Assembly (NCBI RefSeq): GCF_015689195.1 | Contig: NZ_CP065044.1 | Location: 4,712,001 to 4,776,000, forward strand | Source of the DNA: Pectobacterium aroidearum | GTDB taxonomy: Bacteria > Pseudomonadota > Gammaproteobacteria > Enterobacterales > Enterobacteriaceae | Direction of reading: 5' to 3' | Length of the DNA: 64,000 nt | Shown here: positions 41,122 through 50,306 of the stretch, piece by piece | Layout of the letters: the number at the start of each line of letters is the position of its first letter | How positions within the stretch are numbered: position 1 is the stretch's first letter | Position numbers and translations under genes: made by a program | Notes under the pieces: model-generated | What the model saw: only the letters and a program-made list of their open reading frames with translations | Databases searched by the model: none | What the model was told of the DNA's origin: nothing

Positions 41122-42192
41122 GTGAGTCAACGCATCACCCCTTATCACCGGATTCTCGTGGTAAAGCTCAGATATCATGGCGATATGCTGCTGACCACTC
41201 CGCTCATCAGCACGCTGAAAGCCAATTACCCTGACGCCAAAATCGACGTATTGCTGTATCAGGATACGATGCCGATTCTCTCCGCCAACCCGGAGATAAA
41301 TGCGCTTTATGGTCTCAAAAGAAAGACCCGTACTCTTTTGGAAAAAGTCCGCAATTTCAAAGAAATCAGGCAACAGCTTAAGCAAAACAATTACGATCTG
41401 ATCGTCAATTTAGCTGACCAGTGGCCGATCGCCCTATTGGTGAAATCATTGGGATGTCACAGTATTGCTCTCGATCGGGGCGATAATCTGAAGGGAAAGA
41501 TTTGGCGCTCATTTTTCAGCACCTGCGTTCCACCAATGGGGACGCATATTGTTGAGCAAAATCTTCATCTCCTCACCCCGCTCAACCTGCCAGCGTCAAA
41601 TACACGTTCTACATTATCACTGCATTATCGTCAGGAAGATGCTCAAAATATCGTTGATCAACGCCATACACTTTTAACGCAACGCTACGTCGTTATCCAA
41701 CCCACGACTCGCCAATATTACAAATACTGGGACAACGACAAATTCGCCCAAGTCATTGACTACCTTAAAACAAAAAATCTGGAAGTCATTTTAACCTGTG
41801 GTCCTTCAGAAGACGATTTAAACGTGGTGCGAGACATTCACTCGCAGTGCACGTATAAACCCGATATGACCTTTGCGGGTAAAACGAGTTTTCTGGAACT
41901 CGCTGCGTTAATTGACAACGCCGTGTTGTATATCGGTGTAGATTCCGCCCCAATGCATATGGCTGCCGCATTGAATACGCCGCTAGTGTGCCTGTTTGGC
42001 CCAACAGACTACAAATTATGGCGCCCGTGGTGCGATCGCTATAAGCAGATTTGGGCAGGTGAATATCAACAAATGCCCGCCCAACAGAATTACGATCAGA
42101 CGGTTAAATATTTGTCCTGCATTCCTGCACAAGCAGTTATTCAGGCATCAGAACACATGCTACAAGAGGCGCAGGAAGAGACTACCAAATGA
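41122..42192 (+). CDS. waaQ: LPS core heptosyltransferase III WaaQ
   Basis: GT9 enzyme adding the branch heptose to heptose II. 356 residues; N-terminal ILVVKLRYHGDMLLTTPLIS and C-terminal YIGVDSAPMHMAAALNTPLV, FGPTDYKLWRPW. GTG start with AAGGA 6 nt upstream. First gene after the ops site, overlapping waaG by 4 bp. The usual partner kinase gene waaP does not follow. Confidence 0.93.
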   Translation: MSQRITPYHRILVVKLRYHGDMLLTTPLISTLKANYPDAKIDVLLYQDTMPILSANPEINALYGLKRKTRTLLEKVRNFKEIRQQLKQNNYDLIVNLADQWPIALLVKSLGCHSIALDRGDNLKGKIWRSFFSTCVPPMGTHIVEQNLHLLTPLNLPASNTRSTLSLHYRQEDAQNIVDQRHTLLTQRYVVIQPTTRQYYKYWDNDKFAQVIDYLKTKNLEVILTCGPSEDDLNVVRDIHSQCTYKPDMTFAGKTSFLELAALIDNAVLYIGVDSAPMHMAAALNTPLVCLFGPTDYKLWRPWCDRYKQIWAGEYQQMPAQQNYDQTVKYLSCIPAQAVIQASEHMLQEAQEETTK

Positions 42193-43313
42193 AAATCGCA
42201 TTCTGCGTCTATAAATTCTTTCCTTTCGGCGGGCTACAGCGCGATTTTCTGAGTATTGCACTAACGTGCCAAAAACAAGGCCACGACATTCGTGTTTACA
42301 CGAGTGAATGGCAAGGTGACAAACCTGAAGGGTTCGACATCGTTCTCGTGCCCATCTCAGGGCTGGGTAATCATACTCGCCATCGCCGTTTTTCAGACTG
42401 GATACAGCGCCATTTACAACAGTGCCCTGTCGACCGCGTTGTCGGGTTTAGCAAAATGCCAGGGTTAGATTTCTATTATGCTGCGGAAGGATGTACGGCA
42501 GAAAAAGCGGTGCAAGAAAAAGGCTTCTTTTACCGGTTAACACCCCGCTGCCGAGGATATGTGGCACTTGAACGCGACGTGTTCGATAAAAACAGCCACA
42601 CGCGTATGCTGATGCTGACGCCACGACAAATTGCTCATTTTCAGAAGCATTACGGCACACAAGATGAACGTTTTTTTATGCTACCGCCGGGTATTTCACT
42701 GGATAGAAAGTACAGCACACGCTCTCCAGATACGCGTTCACAGTTCCGTCAGCAGCAGCGTTTGGATGAAAATGGATTTGTTCTATTGCAAGTCGGTTCC
42801 GACTTCAAACGTAAGGGCGTTGGCCGCAGTTTGGCTGCTATCGCCAGCCTGCCACAGGAACTGCGTCAACGTGTAACGCTGCTGGTCGTCGGCCAGGACG
42901 ATCCAAAACCATTTCAACAACAGGCAGAACAGCTAGGCATCGGTAAACAAATACACTTCTTCTCTGGCCGAGATGACATTCCTGACTTCATGGCAGCCGC
43001 AGATTTGTTGCTTCACCCCGCTCATCAGGAAGCCGCAGGCATCGTTTTACTTGAGGCTATCGCGGCTGGGCTGCCCATACTCGTTACCGATGCGTGCGGT
43101 TATGCTTTTTACATTGAGCGCTCACAGGCCGGGCTGGTCATCCCTGAGCCTTTTAGCCAGACAGCACTGAACCACGCGTTATTACACGCGCTCAGTCAGC
43201 CAGAAACGCTTAAAAAGTGGGCAGAAAAGGCCCGCCATTTTGCCGATACAGAAGATATTTATAGCCTGCCAGAAAAAGCGGCACAGTTGATTACCAGCGC
43301 AAACGCCCGTTAA
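42189..43313 (+). CDS. waaG: LPS core glucosyltransferase I WaaG
   Basis: GT4 GT-B enzyme that adds the first outer-core hexose to heptose II. 374 residues, the E. coli length. KFFPFGGLQRDF, RVVGFSKMPGLD, LLQVGSDFKRKGV and the GT4 motif HPAHQEAAGIVLLEA are clear. A WabG-type acceptor or donor shift cannot be excluded from sequence alone. Last high-GC gene before the AT-rich block. Confidence 0.92.
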   Translation: MKIAFCVYKFFPFGGLQRDFLSIALTCQKQGHDIRVYTSEWQGDKPEGFDIVLVPISGLGNHTRHRRFSDWIQRHLQQCPVDRVVGFSKMPGLDFYYAAEGCTAEKAVQEKGFFYRLTPRCRGYVALERDVFDKNSHTRMLMLTPRQIAHFQKHYGTQDERFFMLPPGISLDRKYSTRSPDTRSQFRQQQRLDENGFVLLQVGSDFKRKGVGRSLAAIASLPQELRQRVTLLVVGQDDPKPFQQQAEQLGIGKQIHFFSGRDDIPDFMAAADLLLHPAHQEAAGIVLLEAIAAGLPILVTDACGYAFYIERSQAGLVIPEPFSQTALNHALLHALSQPETLKKWAEKARHFADTEDIYSLPEKAAQLITSANAR

Positions 43314-43387
43314 ACGAACGCAGTATATTGCTACCAAAATAACGCGTTGATCCCCATTTATTTTTAAGAGCCATAACCGAGTCCACT

Positions 43388-44407
43388 ATGTATTTTTCAT
43401 CGCAGGGTGTTATAAAAAGAAAAATTTCATTTACTCGCCCCTTAGCGGAAAATTCAAAATCCGATACGCTAAATATCGCTTACGGCATTGATAAAAATTT
43501 TATGTTTGGCTGCGCCATTTCAGCAGCATCAATCTTGCTCCACAATCCTGATATAAAATTTTCATTTCATATCTTCACCGACTCATTAAGTGATGATGAA
43601 GATAAAAAATTTCAAAACCTCAGCGTTCAATATAATACAAATATTGATATTTACATTGTAAATTGTGATGAGCTGAAATCGCTCCCTAGTACAAAAAATT
43701 GGTCTTATGCTACCTATTTTCGCTTTGTGATTGCCGATTTACTTTATCCAGACATTGAAACACTTCTTTATATCGATGCTGACATTGTTTGCAAAGGCTC
43801 GTTACGTGAACTGCTAGGCATCGAATTTAAAAATAACATCGCGGCAGTAGTAGCAGAAGAAGATAAAGTTTGGTGGGAGAAACGAGCGAAGGCGCTTGAT
43901 GAACCAGGAATCAATGCCGGATATTTTAATGCTGGATTCCTATACATCAATCTCAAACAATGGCAAAAACATGATATTAGCTCACAGGCCATGTCTCTTC
44001 TTGCAGATGAGAAAATAAAGACAAAAATATCTTATCTTGATCAAGATATATTGAATATATTGCTTATAGATAAAACGATATGGCTTGATAAAAAGTACAA
44101 CACACAATATAGCATTAATTATGAACTTAGTACGCCTAAGCCAGCCAACCCTATAAAGGATGACACGGTTATGATCCATTATATTGGGCCGACAAAACCG
44201 TGGCATAAATGGGCTGAACATTACGCTTGCACGGAATATTTTCTAGATGCTAAAAGAGCGTCACCGTGGAACCAGTCTCCCTTACTGGAAGCCACAACTA
44301 CGAGTAATATGAGATATTGTGCTAAGCATCATTTTAATAATAATGAAGTTATATTAGGTATAGTGAGCTACTTAAAATATTTCTATAGAAAATCCCTATC
44401 AAAATAG
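43388..44407 (+). CDS. LPS core glycosyltransferase, GT8 family (WaaO/WaaI-like)
   Basis: 339 residues. LNIAYGIDKNFMFGCAISAASI is the GT8 N-terminus; the DxD metal site is in YIDADIVCKGSL; NAGYFNAGFLYINLKQW and HYIGPTKPWHKWAEHY complete the family pattern. WaaO/I/J transferases add alpha-glucose or galactose in the outer core; the exact sugar is not inferable. First gene of the AT-rich acquired-looking block, 75 bp after waaG. Confidence 0.9.
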   Translation: MYFSSQGVIKRKISFTRPLAENSKSDTLNIAYGIDKNFMFGCAISAASILLHNPDIKFSFHIFTDSLSDDEDKKFQNLSVQYNTNIDIYIVNCDELKSLPSTKNWSYATYFRFVIADLLYPDIETLLYIDADIVCKGSLRELLGIEFKNNIAAVVAEEDKVWWEKRAKALDEPGINAGYFNAGFLYINLKQWQKHDISSQAMSLLADEKIKTKISYLDQDILNILLIDKTIWLDKKYNTQYSINYELSTPKPANPIKDDTVMIHYIGPTKPWHKWAEHYACTEYFLDAKRASPWNQSPLLEATTTSNMRYCAKHHFNNNEVILGIVSYLKYFYRKSLSK

Positions 44408-44468
44408 AATTACTCTTTCAAACCATTGCAAAAAAACAATAATCAGAGCAGAATTAGGAACATAAAGA

Positions 44469-45428
44469 ATGAGAACATTATTTCTCAAAAGAACAGGCGG
44501 CGGACTAAATAATCAAAAAATGATTTTCCTTGCCCTATTAATCGAAGCTATAGAAAAAAATGCGCCCATAGCACTGCCCTACTTTATTAATTTTATCGCT
44601 AATAAAAGCAAAAAAAACCTGAGAGATAAAATTTATTTCTCTTACATATATAAATTCTTTCATAGAGATATAGATCTATTCACCGTATTCGATAAGAAAT
44701 CAATGGATGTTTTCTTCGAGAAGTATAATATAAAAATAAACAACTATATTACTTCTCGATATACAGGAAAAAAACTCAATCCTGACAAACTTTTTTTCAA
44801 AGGCGAATCTATCGTCAACGAATTTATAAAAAACCAGGATTATAAGCATAGAAATATAGTAATAGATTTTTTTAAATATTTGATACCATCTAAATACATG
44901 GAAGACAAGATAGAATATTTTATTTCGCACGCACACCCATATGATGCTGTTTGTCAATTACGGATAGAAAGCGATTGGCCGTTAGACATTGAAGATTCAT
45001 GGGAGAAAAAACCCAATGGGGTTAATTCAACACCATTAGAGCGTTGCAATCACATATTTAGTAAAATAAAAAAAACCTTACCCTCTCTAGAAACACTTTA
45101 TATTACTTATGATAAAAGTGCTCTAACCTGCTCATTCGAGGATATAGAAAATTTAGCAAGAGATGGATTTGGATTAAAACTAAAAGAGAAAAATACAACT
45201 GCCGATAATGAGTTCAGCCCTAAAAATGCATTAGAAGCATCAATCATTGATTTTGAAATTGCAGTACGCAGTAATATATTTATCGGCACAGACATGTCTA
45301 CATTCACATCAATATCAGCGGTAACTAAATTTTGTAGAGATGGGTATCCACCTAAAGACAGATATTTATATAATCTACCGGGTATTCTCTTAACTCCAGA
45401 TGATAAAATAATTCACACACATAAATAG
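44469..45428 (+). CDS. Putative glycosyltransferase resembling the O-fucosyltransferase-like superfamily
   Basis: 319 residues, not a standard LPS enzyme. It opens with a GGGLNNQK loop (about residues 11-18), as GDP-fucose O-fucosyltransferase-like proteins often do, and near the C-terminus has IDFEIAVRSNIFIGTDMSTF, like their donor-binding segment where a Ser/Thr-rich stretch follows a conserved acidic residue. The middle is lysine-rich and unrecognised. Its place within the core operon supports a sugar transferase role. Family assignment is by eye and tentative. Confidence 0.55.
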   Translation: MRTLFLKRTGGGLNNQKMIFLALLIEAIEKNAPIALPYFINFIANKSKKNLRDKIYFSYIYKFFHRDIDLFTVFDKKSMDVFFEKYNIKINNYITSRYTGKKLNPDKLFFKGESIVNEFIKNQDYKHRNIVIDFFKYLIPSKYMEDKIEYFISHAHPYDAVCQLRIESDWPLDIEDSWEKKPNGVNSTPLERCNHIFSKIKKTLPSLETLYITYDKSALTCSFEDIENLARDGFGLKLKEKNTTADNEFSPKNALEASIIDFEIAVRSNIFIGTDMSTFTSISAVTKFCRDGYPPKDRYLYNLPGILLTPDDKIIHTHK

Positions 45429-45507
45429 AACTCTGACATTTATTACAAAGCAATCATTTATTACATACCCATCATATTAAGAGAGTAAATATAACAGGGC
45501 CATTAGC

Positions 45508-46425
45508 ATGAAAATAAATGCGATCATCGTTACTTATAACTCTACTCTAATAAAATCAGACACCATAGCATCCGTATTTTCAGCAAGTTTAGATAAAATA
45601 AGTTTAACAATAACGATATGGAATAATGGACCAGAATTATTAAATAGCAATGACGTAAATGAATACATGGAAAAATGTCAATCATTAAATATATCCTCTA
45701 GCATTTATCAAGACATAAGGAATATATCATTAAGTAAAATATATAATTTTATTTTAAAGAGAGGAGAACACGATTTTTTTGTCATTTTAGATCAAGACAC
45801 AAAAATAAACCCAGACTTCTTCTCCAACATAGAAAAAAATAGCGATTGTGAATTGATATGCCCTCAAGTATATATAGAAAATAATGATAATAAACTTGAT
45901 TCTCCAGTCTACAGAGACTCCCTAAAAAAAATACCCACTGGCTATTTCAATGCCAATAATATGTTAACGTGTGGTTCAGGGCTATCAATATCTCGGCTAC
46001 TTTATGAAAAAACACTAAAACATTCTGGTTTTATATTCGATGAACGGTATGCATTCTATTTAGCAGATGATAGCTTCTTATTAAATATGAAAAAATTCGA
46101 CTATGTAAAAGGAATGTGTATAGGGGAAATACATCATAATCTATCGGGGTTTGGCAAGAATTATAAAGAAATGAAAGAGTCATCAAAACTTGAACTAGGA
46201 TATTCAATAATACTGAGACGAATAAACGAACAAAAAAAGGACAGTATATTAAAAAACATTTTTCACGCAATAAAATTCATCGTCAAAGCGAAATGTAGTT
46301 ACTCTAACTCTCTGAATATTTTAAGATGTGCGTTAACCAAAACTCACCCAAGAACATATCACATTCTAGATGAAAATATAAGACCAACAAATTCCTTAAT
46401 AGAGAGCGAATATAAAAACAATTAA
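45508..46425 (+). CDS. Glycosyltransferase family 2 (rhamnosyltransferase-like)
   Basis: 305 residues. GT-A start MKINAIIVTYNST, the metal motif in VILDQDTKINPDFF and acceptor-side text SGFIFDERYAFYLADDSFLL. This layout resembles bacterial rhamnosyltransferases of GT2. Donor and acceptor unknown. AT-rich, cotranscribed with its neighbours (80-bp upstream gap). Confidence 0.85.
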   Translation: MKINAIIVTYNSTLIKSDTIASVFSASLDKISLTITIWNNGPELLNSNDVNEYMEKCQSLNISSSIYQDIRNISLSKIYNFILKRGEHDFFVILDQDTKINPDFFSNIEKNSDCELICPQVYIENNDNKLDSPVYRDSLKKIPTGYFNANNMLTCGSGLSISRLLYEKTLKHSGFIFDERYAFYLADDSFLLNMKKFDYVKGMCIGEIHHNLSGFGKNYKEMKESSKLELGYSIILRRINEQKKDSILKNIFHAIKFIVKAKCSYSNSLNILRCALTKTHPRTYHILDENIRPTNSLIESEYKNN

Positions 46426-46485
46426 TTATTCTTTCAAACTGAGAAATACGGCTATAAAAAAAGACACTAATAGGCATTCATCTTG

Positions 46486-47559
46486 ATGAAAATATCAACG
46501 TACCTTAGTCAGTTAAATAGAAAAAGAAAACACAATACAAAGAAAATAAAAAATAAAATAAAAATATTAATATCTACTCTACTAATGGATAGCAAGAAAG
46601 GAAAGCCCATTAAGATAGAAGATGTAAATAGCATCGGAATTCTTATATTTAATGTTGGTATAGGTGATGTAATAATAGCGTCTGGGCTTTTCAAAGAACT
46701 ACTTAAGAATGGATACTCATTAACCTTGTTCATCAGTAAAAACTCAGAGTTCTTATTCCGAGAAAGAACTGATATGAATATAATTTTAGTAGATAATGAG
46801 AAACCATCTATACCAACATCACTACACATAGATCTTTTAATTGATCTTTATGGAAGAGTTGATGATTATTTTCACTTAAAATATGTTTCCGTCATAAAAA
46901 AAATAAAACATAGTTTCTGCATCGGATTTAATGCAAAACACGAGAAAATTTATAATAAAAATGTAATTATCTCAGGGAAAGTTCATATAACAGATGCATA
47001 CAAAAAGATTTTGTTACAACTGAATATAAATGTTCAAGAAATACCATATGATATAAAAGTCCCTAATAAAAACCTAGAAAAAATAGAAAACTTCCTCTAT
47101 ACGGCAGCAGGAAGAAAGATTATAGCTTTTAATCCATTTTCTGCATCACAGGTTAGGGATCTGACGCCAGAACAAATAATTAAATTAGTATTTCTACTAA
47201 AAGAAAGAAATGATATTTTAGTTATAATTATTGGTGAAAAACGGAAAATAGAAAATATAATTATACAAGACAATGTCATAACGTCTCCATTTACCGAATA
47301 CTGGGATGCAGCTGCAATAATAAAAAAATCAGATTTAGTAATATCGGTCGACACATCAGTAGTGCATCTATGCAATGCATTAGATAAAGAATTAATTTGT
47401 ATATATAGTTCAGAAGTTATAGATAACTATGAATGTGATTATTTCTTTTCTCCAAATTATAAAAAATCAATACAACTAATATCTCCCCAGAAAAGTGCCA
47501 GACACATGGATGTGATGAAAATATTTAGTCTCATAAATACTCATCTTCCACCTAAATGA
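46486..47559 (+). CDS. GT9 heptosyltransferase-like protein, paralog A
   Basis: 357 residues from ATG 46486 (a TTG one codon upstream is unlikely). A lysine-rich start (about 1-35) precedes IGILIFNVGIGDVIIASGLF (GT9 N-domain); the C-domain has SDLVISVDTSVVHLCNALDK. Closely similar in layout and wording to the gene at 50293 (NVGIGD, SVDTS-VHL-NAL, IYSSEV). Probably transfers a heptose or another sugar in the outer core; sequence drift from WaaF/C/Q leaves the donor open. Confidence 0.82.
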   Translation: MKISTYLSQLNRKRKHNTKKIKNKIKILISTLLMDSKKGKPIKIEDVNSIGILIFNVGIGDVIIASGLFKELLKNGYSLTLFISKNSEFLFRERTDMNIILVDNEKPSIPTSLHIDLLIDLYGRVDDYFHLKYVSVIKKIKHSFCIGFNAKHEKIYNKNVIISGKVHITDAYKKILLQLNINVQEIPYDIKVPNKNLEKIENFLYTAAGRKIIAFNPFSASQVRDLTPEQIIKLVFLLKERNDILVIIIGEKRKIENIIIQDNVITSPFTEYWDAAAIIKKSDLVISVDTSVVHLCNALDKELICIYSSEVIDNYECDYFFSPNYKKSIQLISPQKSARHMDVMKIFSLINTHLPPK

Positions 47560-47931
47560 TTCGAACTGAAGTAAGAGAAGTAAAAAATCAACATATTAAT
47601 TAGATAATCTCGTATCATATTGATATTTCACTCTATGTTATATCAACATAGCAGAAATTGAGGTAAACGAATAAAATATATCGCCTTGAAGAATGAGCGT
47701 AATAAATACGTATGCAGTTTGAATATGCGGCTATTAGTATTATATGGCCACGCGTGTTACACAAAAGAGAAAAAGCAGGAAGGAATAGCGATGGATAAGG
47801 CTTATTTATCATCGGTGTCTGTGGAGATTAGCTTTCGCAGGGTTTACCAGGAAAGCCCTGCAGTTGTCCTTCTTTAACCACCTACGTTGTAAATATCATT
47901 ATATAAAAAACTAACATAAGGCGTATTTAGA
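47560..47931. other. Gap within the LPS gene run
   Basis: 372 bp. A short open frame at 47686-47877 lacks any recognisable start context or family. An imperfect stem (47838-47861, GCAGGG/CCCTGC) lies near its end. Possibly remnant DNA between acquired genes. Confidence 0.5.
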
Positions 47932-48741
47932 ATGAATAATGCTGATTTTGACTATCATTATCAATATAAAAACAATCATCCCGACACACAAGAAAGTTGC
48001 ACAAAAGACATTGAACAAGCAAAAATATTATTTGATTCCCATGCCATGTATCCACAACAGAAAAACGATAAAGTATTAGAAGTTGGTTGCGGTATGGGTC
48101 GATTGATGCTGATGCTACAAAGAGAGGGATATGATAATATTACGGGAATAGATATTGATAAATCACAGATAGAAATAAGCAGAAAACAGAATTTAGACAC
48201 TCACTTATCTGATGCAATAGATTTTTTACAAGAAAACGATAAAACATACGATACAATTTATGCTTTCGATGTACTGGAGCATATTGCCAAGGAAAAACAG
48301 TTAGATTTTTTAAAAATGGTTTTCAACCATACAAATGATACAGGTTTTATAGCTTTATCAATCCCAAATGCTCTAGCACCAACAGCAATGCTATATAGAT
48401 ATGATGATTTTACACATACAACAGTATATACAGAGAATACTATAAGTTTTTTATTACATAATGCAGGATTCCATTTCTTTAGTATCCGCCCTCAGCACCA
48501 AGAGTCGGCGATGGTGCAGGAATTAAAACTACCATGGGCGAGACTATATCGCCACGAATCAGGAATGGATAACTTCATCCTAACACCAAATTTAGTTATA
48601 GTTGCCTTCAAAACAAAAGATGGGTTAGAAAAATATAATAAAAAATCACCGAAAATAAGCAATACTTATCCAGACGCAGTGTACTCCAAGGCGCGGGGCC
48701 TGCGTAGAATATGGAAACATATTAAAAAAATGAAATTTTAA
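47932..48741 (+). CDS. SAM-dependent class I methyltransferase
   Basis: 269 residues. SAM-binding motif I VLEVGCGMGRLMLML (about 44-58), an acidic motif II ITGIDIDKSQ, and YDTIYAFDVLEHI (motif IV region). Its place in the core locus suggests O-methylation of a sugar or modification of a lipid intermediate (inference). Target unknown. Confidence 0.85.
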   Translation: MNNADFDYHYQYKNNHPDTQESCTKDIEQAKILFDSHAMYPQQKNDKVLEVGCGMGRLMLMLQREGYDNITGIDIDKSQIEISRKQNLDTHLSDAIDFLQENDKTYDTIYAFDVLEHIAKEKQLDFLKMVFNHTNDTGFIALSIPNALAPTAMLYRYDDFTHTTVYTENTISFLLHNAGFHFFSIRPQHQESAMVQELKLPWARLYRHESGMDNFILTPNLVIVAFKTKDGLEKYNKKSPKISNTYPDAVYSKARGLRRIWKHIKKMKF

Positions 48742-49484
48742 TCATTTTAAATGATAGAAAATATTTCTTATCTAGACAATTTCTCATATTATCGTTCCAT
48801 TTTAGTCAGCTCAGGTTGATTGCGAGGAACGGTGAAATTATATAGATTGTTTGCTTGTTTAGGTAACTTCTATATATAACGGAGAATCAACGTCGTTCTA
48901 TCAGGTTTAATCACGGCAAATACATTCGCAGGAACAGTCAATCAGGACTTCACTTTTGGTATTAAGATGCACTTCTGATACTGCTTGAGTATCTATCCTT
49001 AATGATGCTCAGGCTTAGGTCGATATCTACTTAGTCCTGGTTTTCTGTTGGCTTCGAGACAGAACCTACTCAATGGTGAACCATTTTTTCTCATAGTGTG
49101 GGTCTCTGATTTTCAGCCAACCTCAGCCAGTCAGAATCGTTCGTATCAGTGCCCCATCAAGCACCACTGATAGACTTCCGACGAATGACAGACAGAATAA
49201 AGCATGTCAATAACTTAGGTGAACGTTATTCACCAATGTGCATACATCACGATCTGTAGGACTTCTTTGCGGATGAGTTATCCGCTATTTATTAGGAACG
49301 ACTGCTATATATGATCGGTATTGCTCAATTCATACTGAGTACCTTCCAAGTGGCTTATTATTTTGAAATATTTAATTAGCATGTTTTTAATTCTATCTCA
49401 GCTAATAAGCTCTATATATTAAAAAATCATGCACTCGTATTTAAAATACCGTTATATATATTATCAAGTAGTGAGAATTTAAAA
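48742..49484. other. Large gap in the LPS gene run, probable gene debris
   Basis: 743 bp with no open frame of meaningful length on either strand. Base composition of 48830-49300 is visibly less AT-rich than the flanking genes, which suggests a decayed inserted gene or element. No transposase or family could be recognised. Confidence 0.5.
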
Positions 49485-50306
49485 ATGAGCGCAAAGAAAG
49501 TCTTTTCTATATCTGCCATTCTGATAACAAAAAACGAGGCCGAATTAATATATGATTGCTTGCAATCTATAAATTGGGTCGATGAGATTATTGTGGTTGA
49601 TTCTGGTAGTACAGACGACACATTAGATATAGCTCAAAAAAATGGAGCAAGAATATACCACCACCATGATTGGCATGGCTATGGGAAGCAAAGGCAGATA
49701 GCCCAACAATATGCAACTAGTGATTACATTTTTTTTATTGATGCTGATGAAAGAATAACACCTGAATTACGATTTTCCATTGAAAATATATTATCAAAAT
49801 CTACTATAAATGATAAAAAGGTATATTCTTGCGCTCGTAGAAATCTTTTTCTTGGTCATTTTATGGCACACAGTGGTTGGTACCCAGATAAAGTAATTCG
49901 ACTCTATGCTAACCACCTCTATAAATATAATGATAATAGCGTACATGAGTCTCTGAATTATGGCGATGCTCATGTTGTGCACTTACATGGAGATCTCTTA
50001 CATTTCACATGTTGCCACTTCTCCACTTTCCAGCAGAAACAGCTCCGCTATGCGATGGAATGGGCAAAAGAATATAATGCCAAGGGAAAACGCTGCCATT
50101 ATTTATCAATATTTACTCATACTACTTTTGCATTCTTCAAAACCTGGATATTACGAGCTGGTTTTTTGGATGGAAAACATGGTTTATTGTTAGCATTCGT
50201 CAATGCACAATACACCTTCAATAAGTATACTGAGTTATGGTCACTAAATAATAAGAATTATAAACAACCGTCTAAGAATGAAGTGAAAAACCATGAAAGC
50301 AATTGA
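49485..50306 (+). CDS. waaE: WaaE/KdtX-like core glucosyltransferase, GT2
   Basis: 273 residues. ISAILITKNEAELIYDCLQS, EIIVVDSGSTDDT, FIDADERITPEL (DxD), DNSVHESL and KTWILRAGFLDGKHGLLLAF are typical of the WaaE/KdtX proteins that add a beta-1,4-glucose to heptose I in Klebsiella and Serratia. There waaE lies between waaA and coaD; here it lies upstream among the outer-core genes. Overlaps the next gene by 14 bp. Confidence 0.86.
   Translation: MSAKKVFSISAILITKNEAELIYDCLQSINWVDEIIVVDSGSTDDTLDIAQKNGARIYHHHDWHGYGKQRQIAQQYATSDYIFFIDADERITPELRFSIENILSKSTINDKKVYSCARRNLFLGHFMAHSGWYPDKVIRLYANHLYKYNDNSVHESLNYGDAHVVHLHGDLLHFTCCHFSTFQQKQLRYAMEWAKEYNAKGKRCHYLSIFTHTTFAFFKTWILRAGFLDGKHGLLLAFVNAQYTFNKYTELWSLNNKNYKQPSKNEVKNHESN

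Noticed and set aside
47686-47877. 63-codon frame in an LPS-run gap
   Set aside because: No ribosome site, no family, and it lies in sequence resembling debris.
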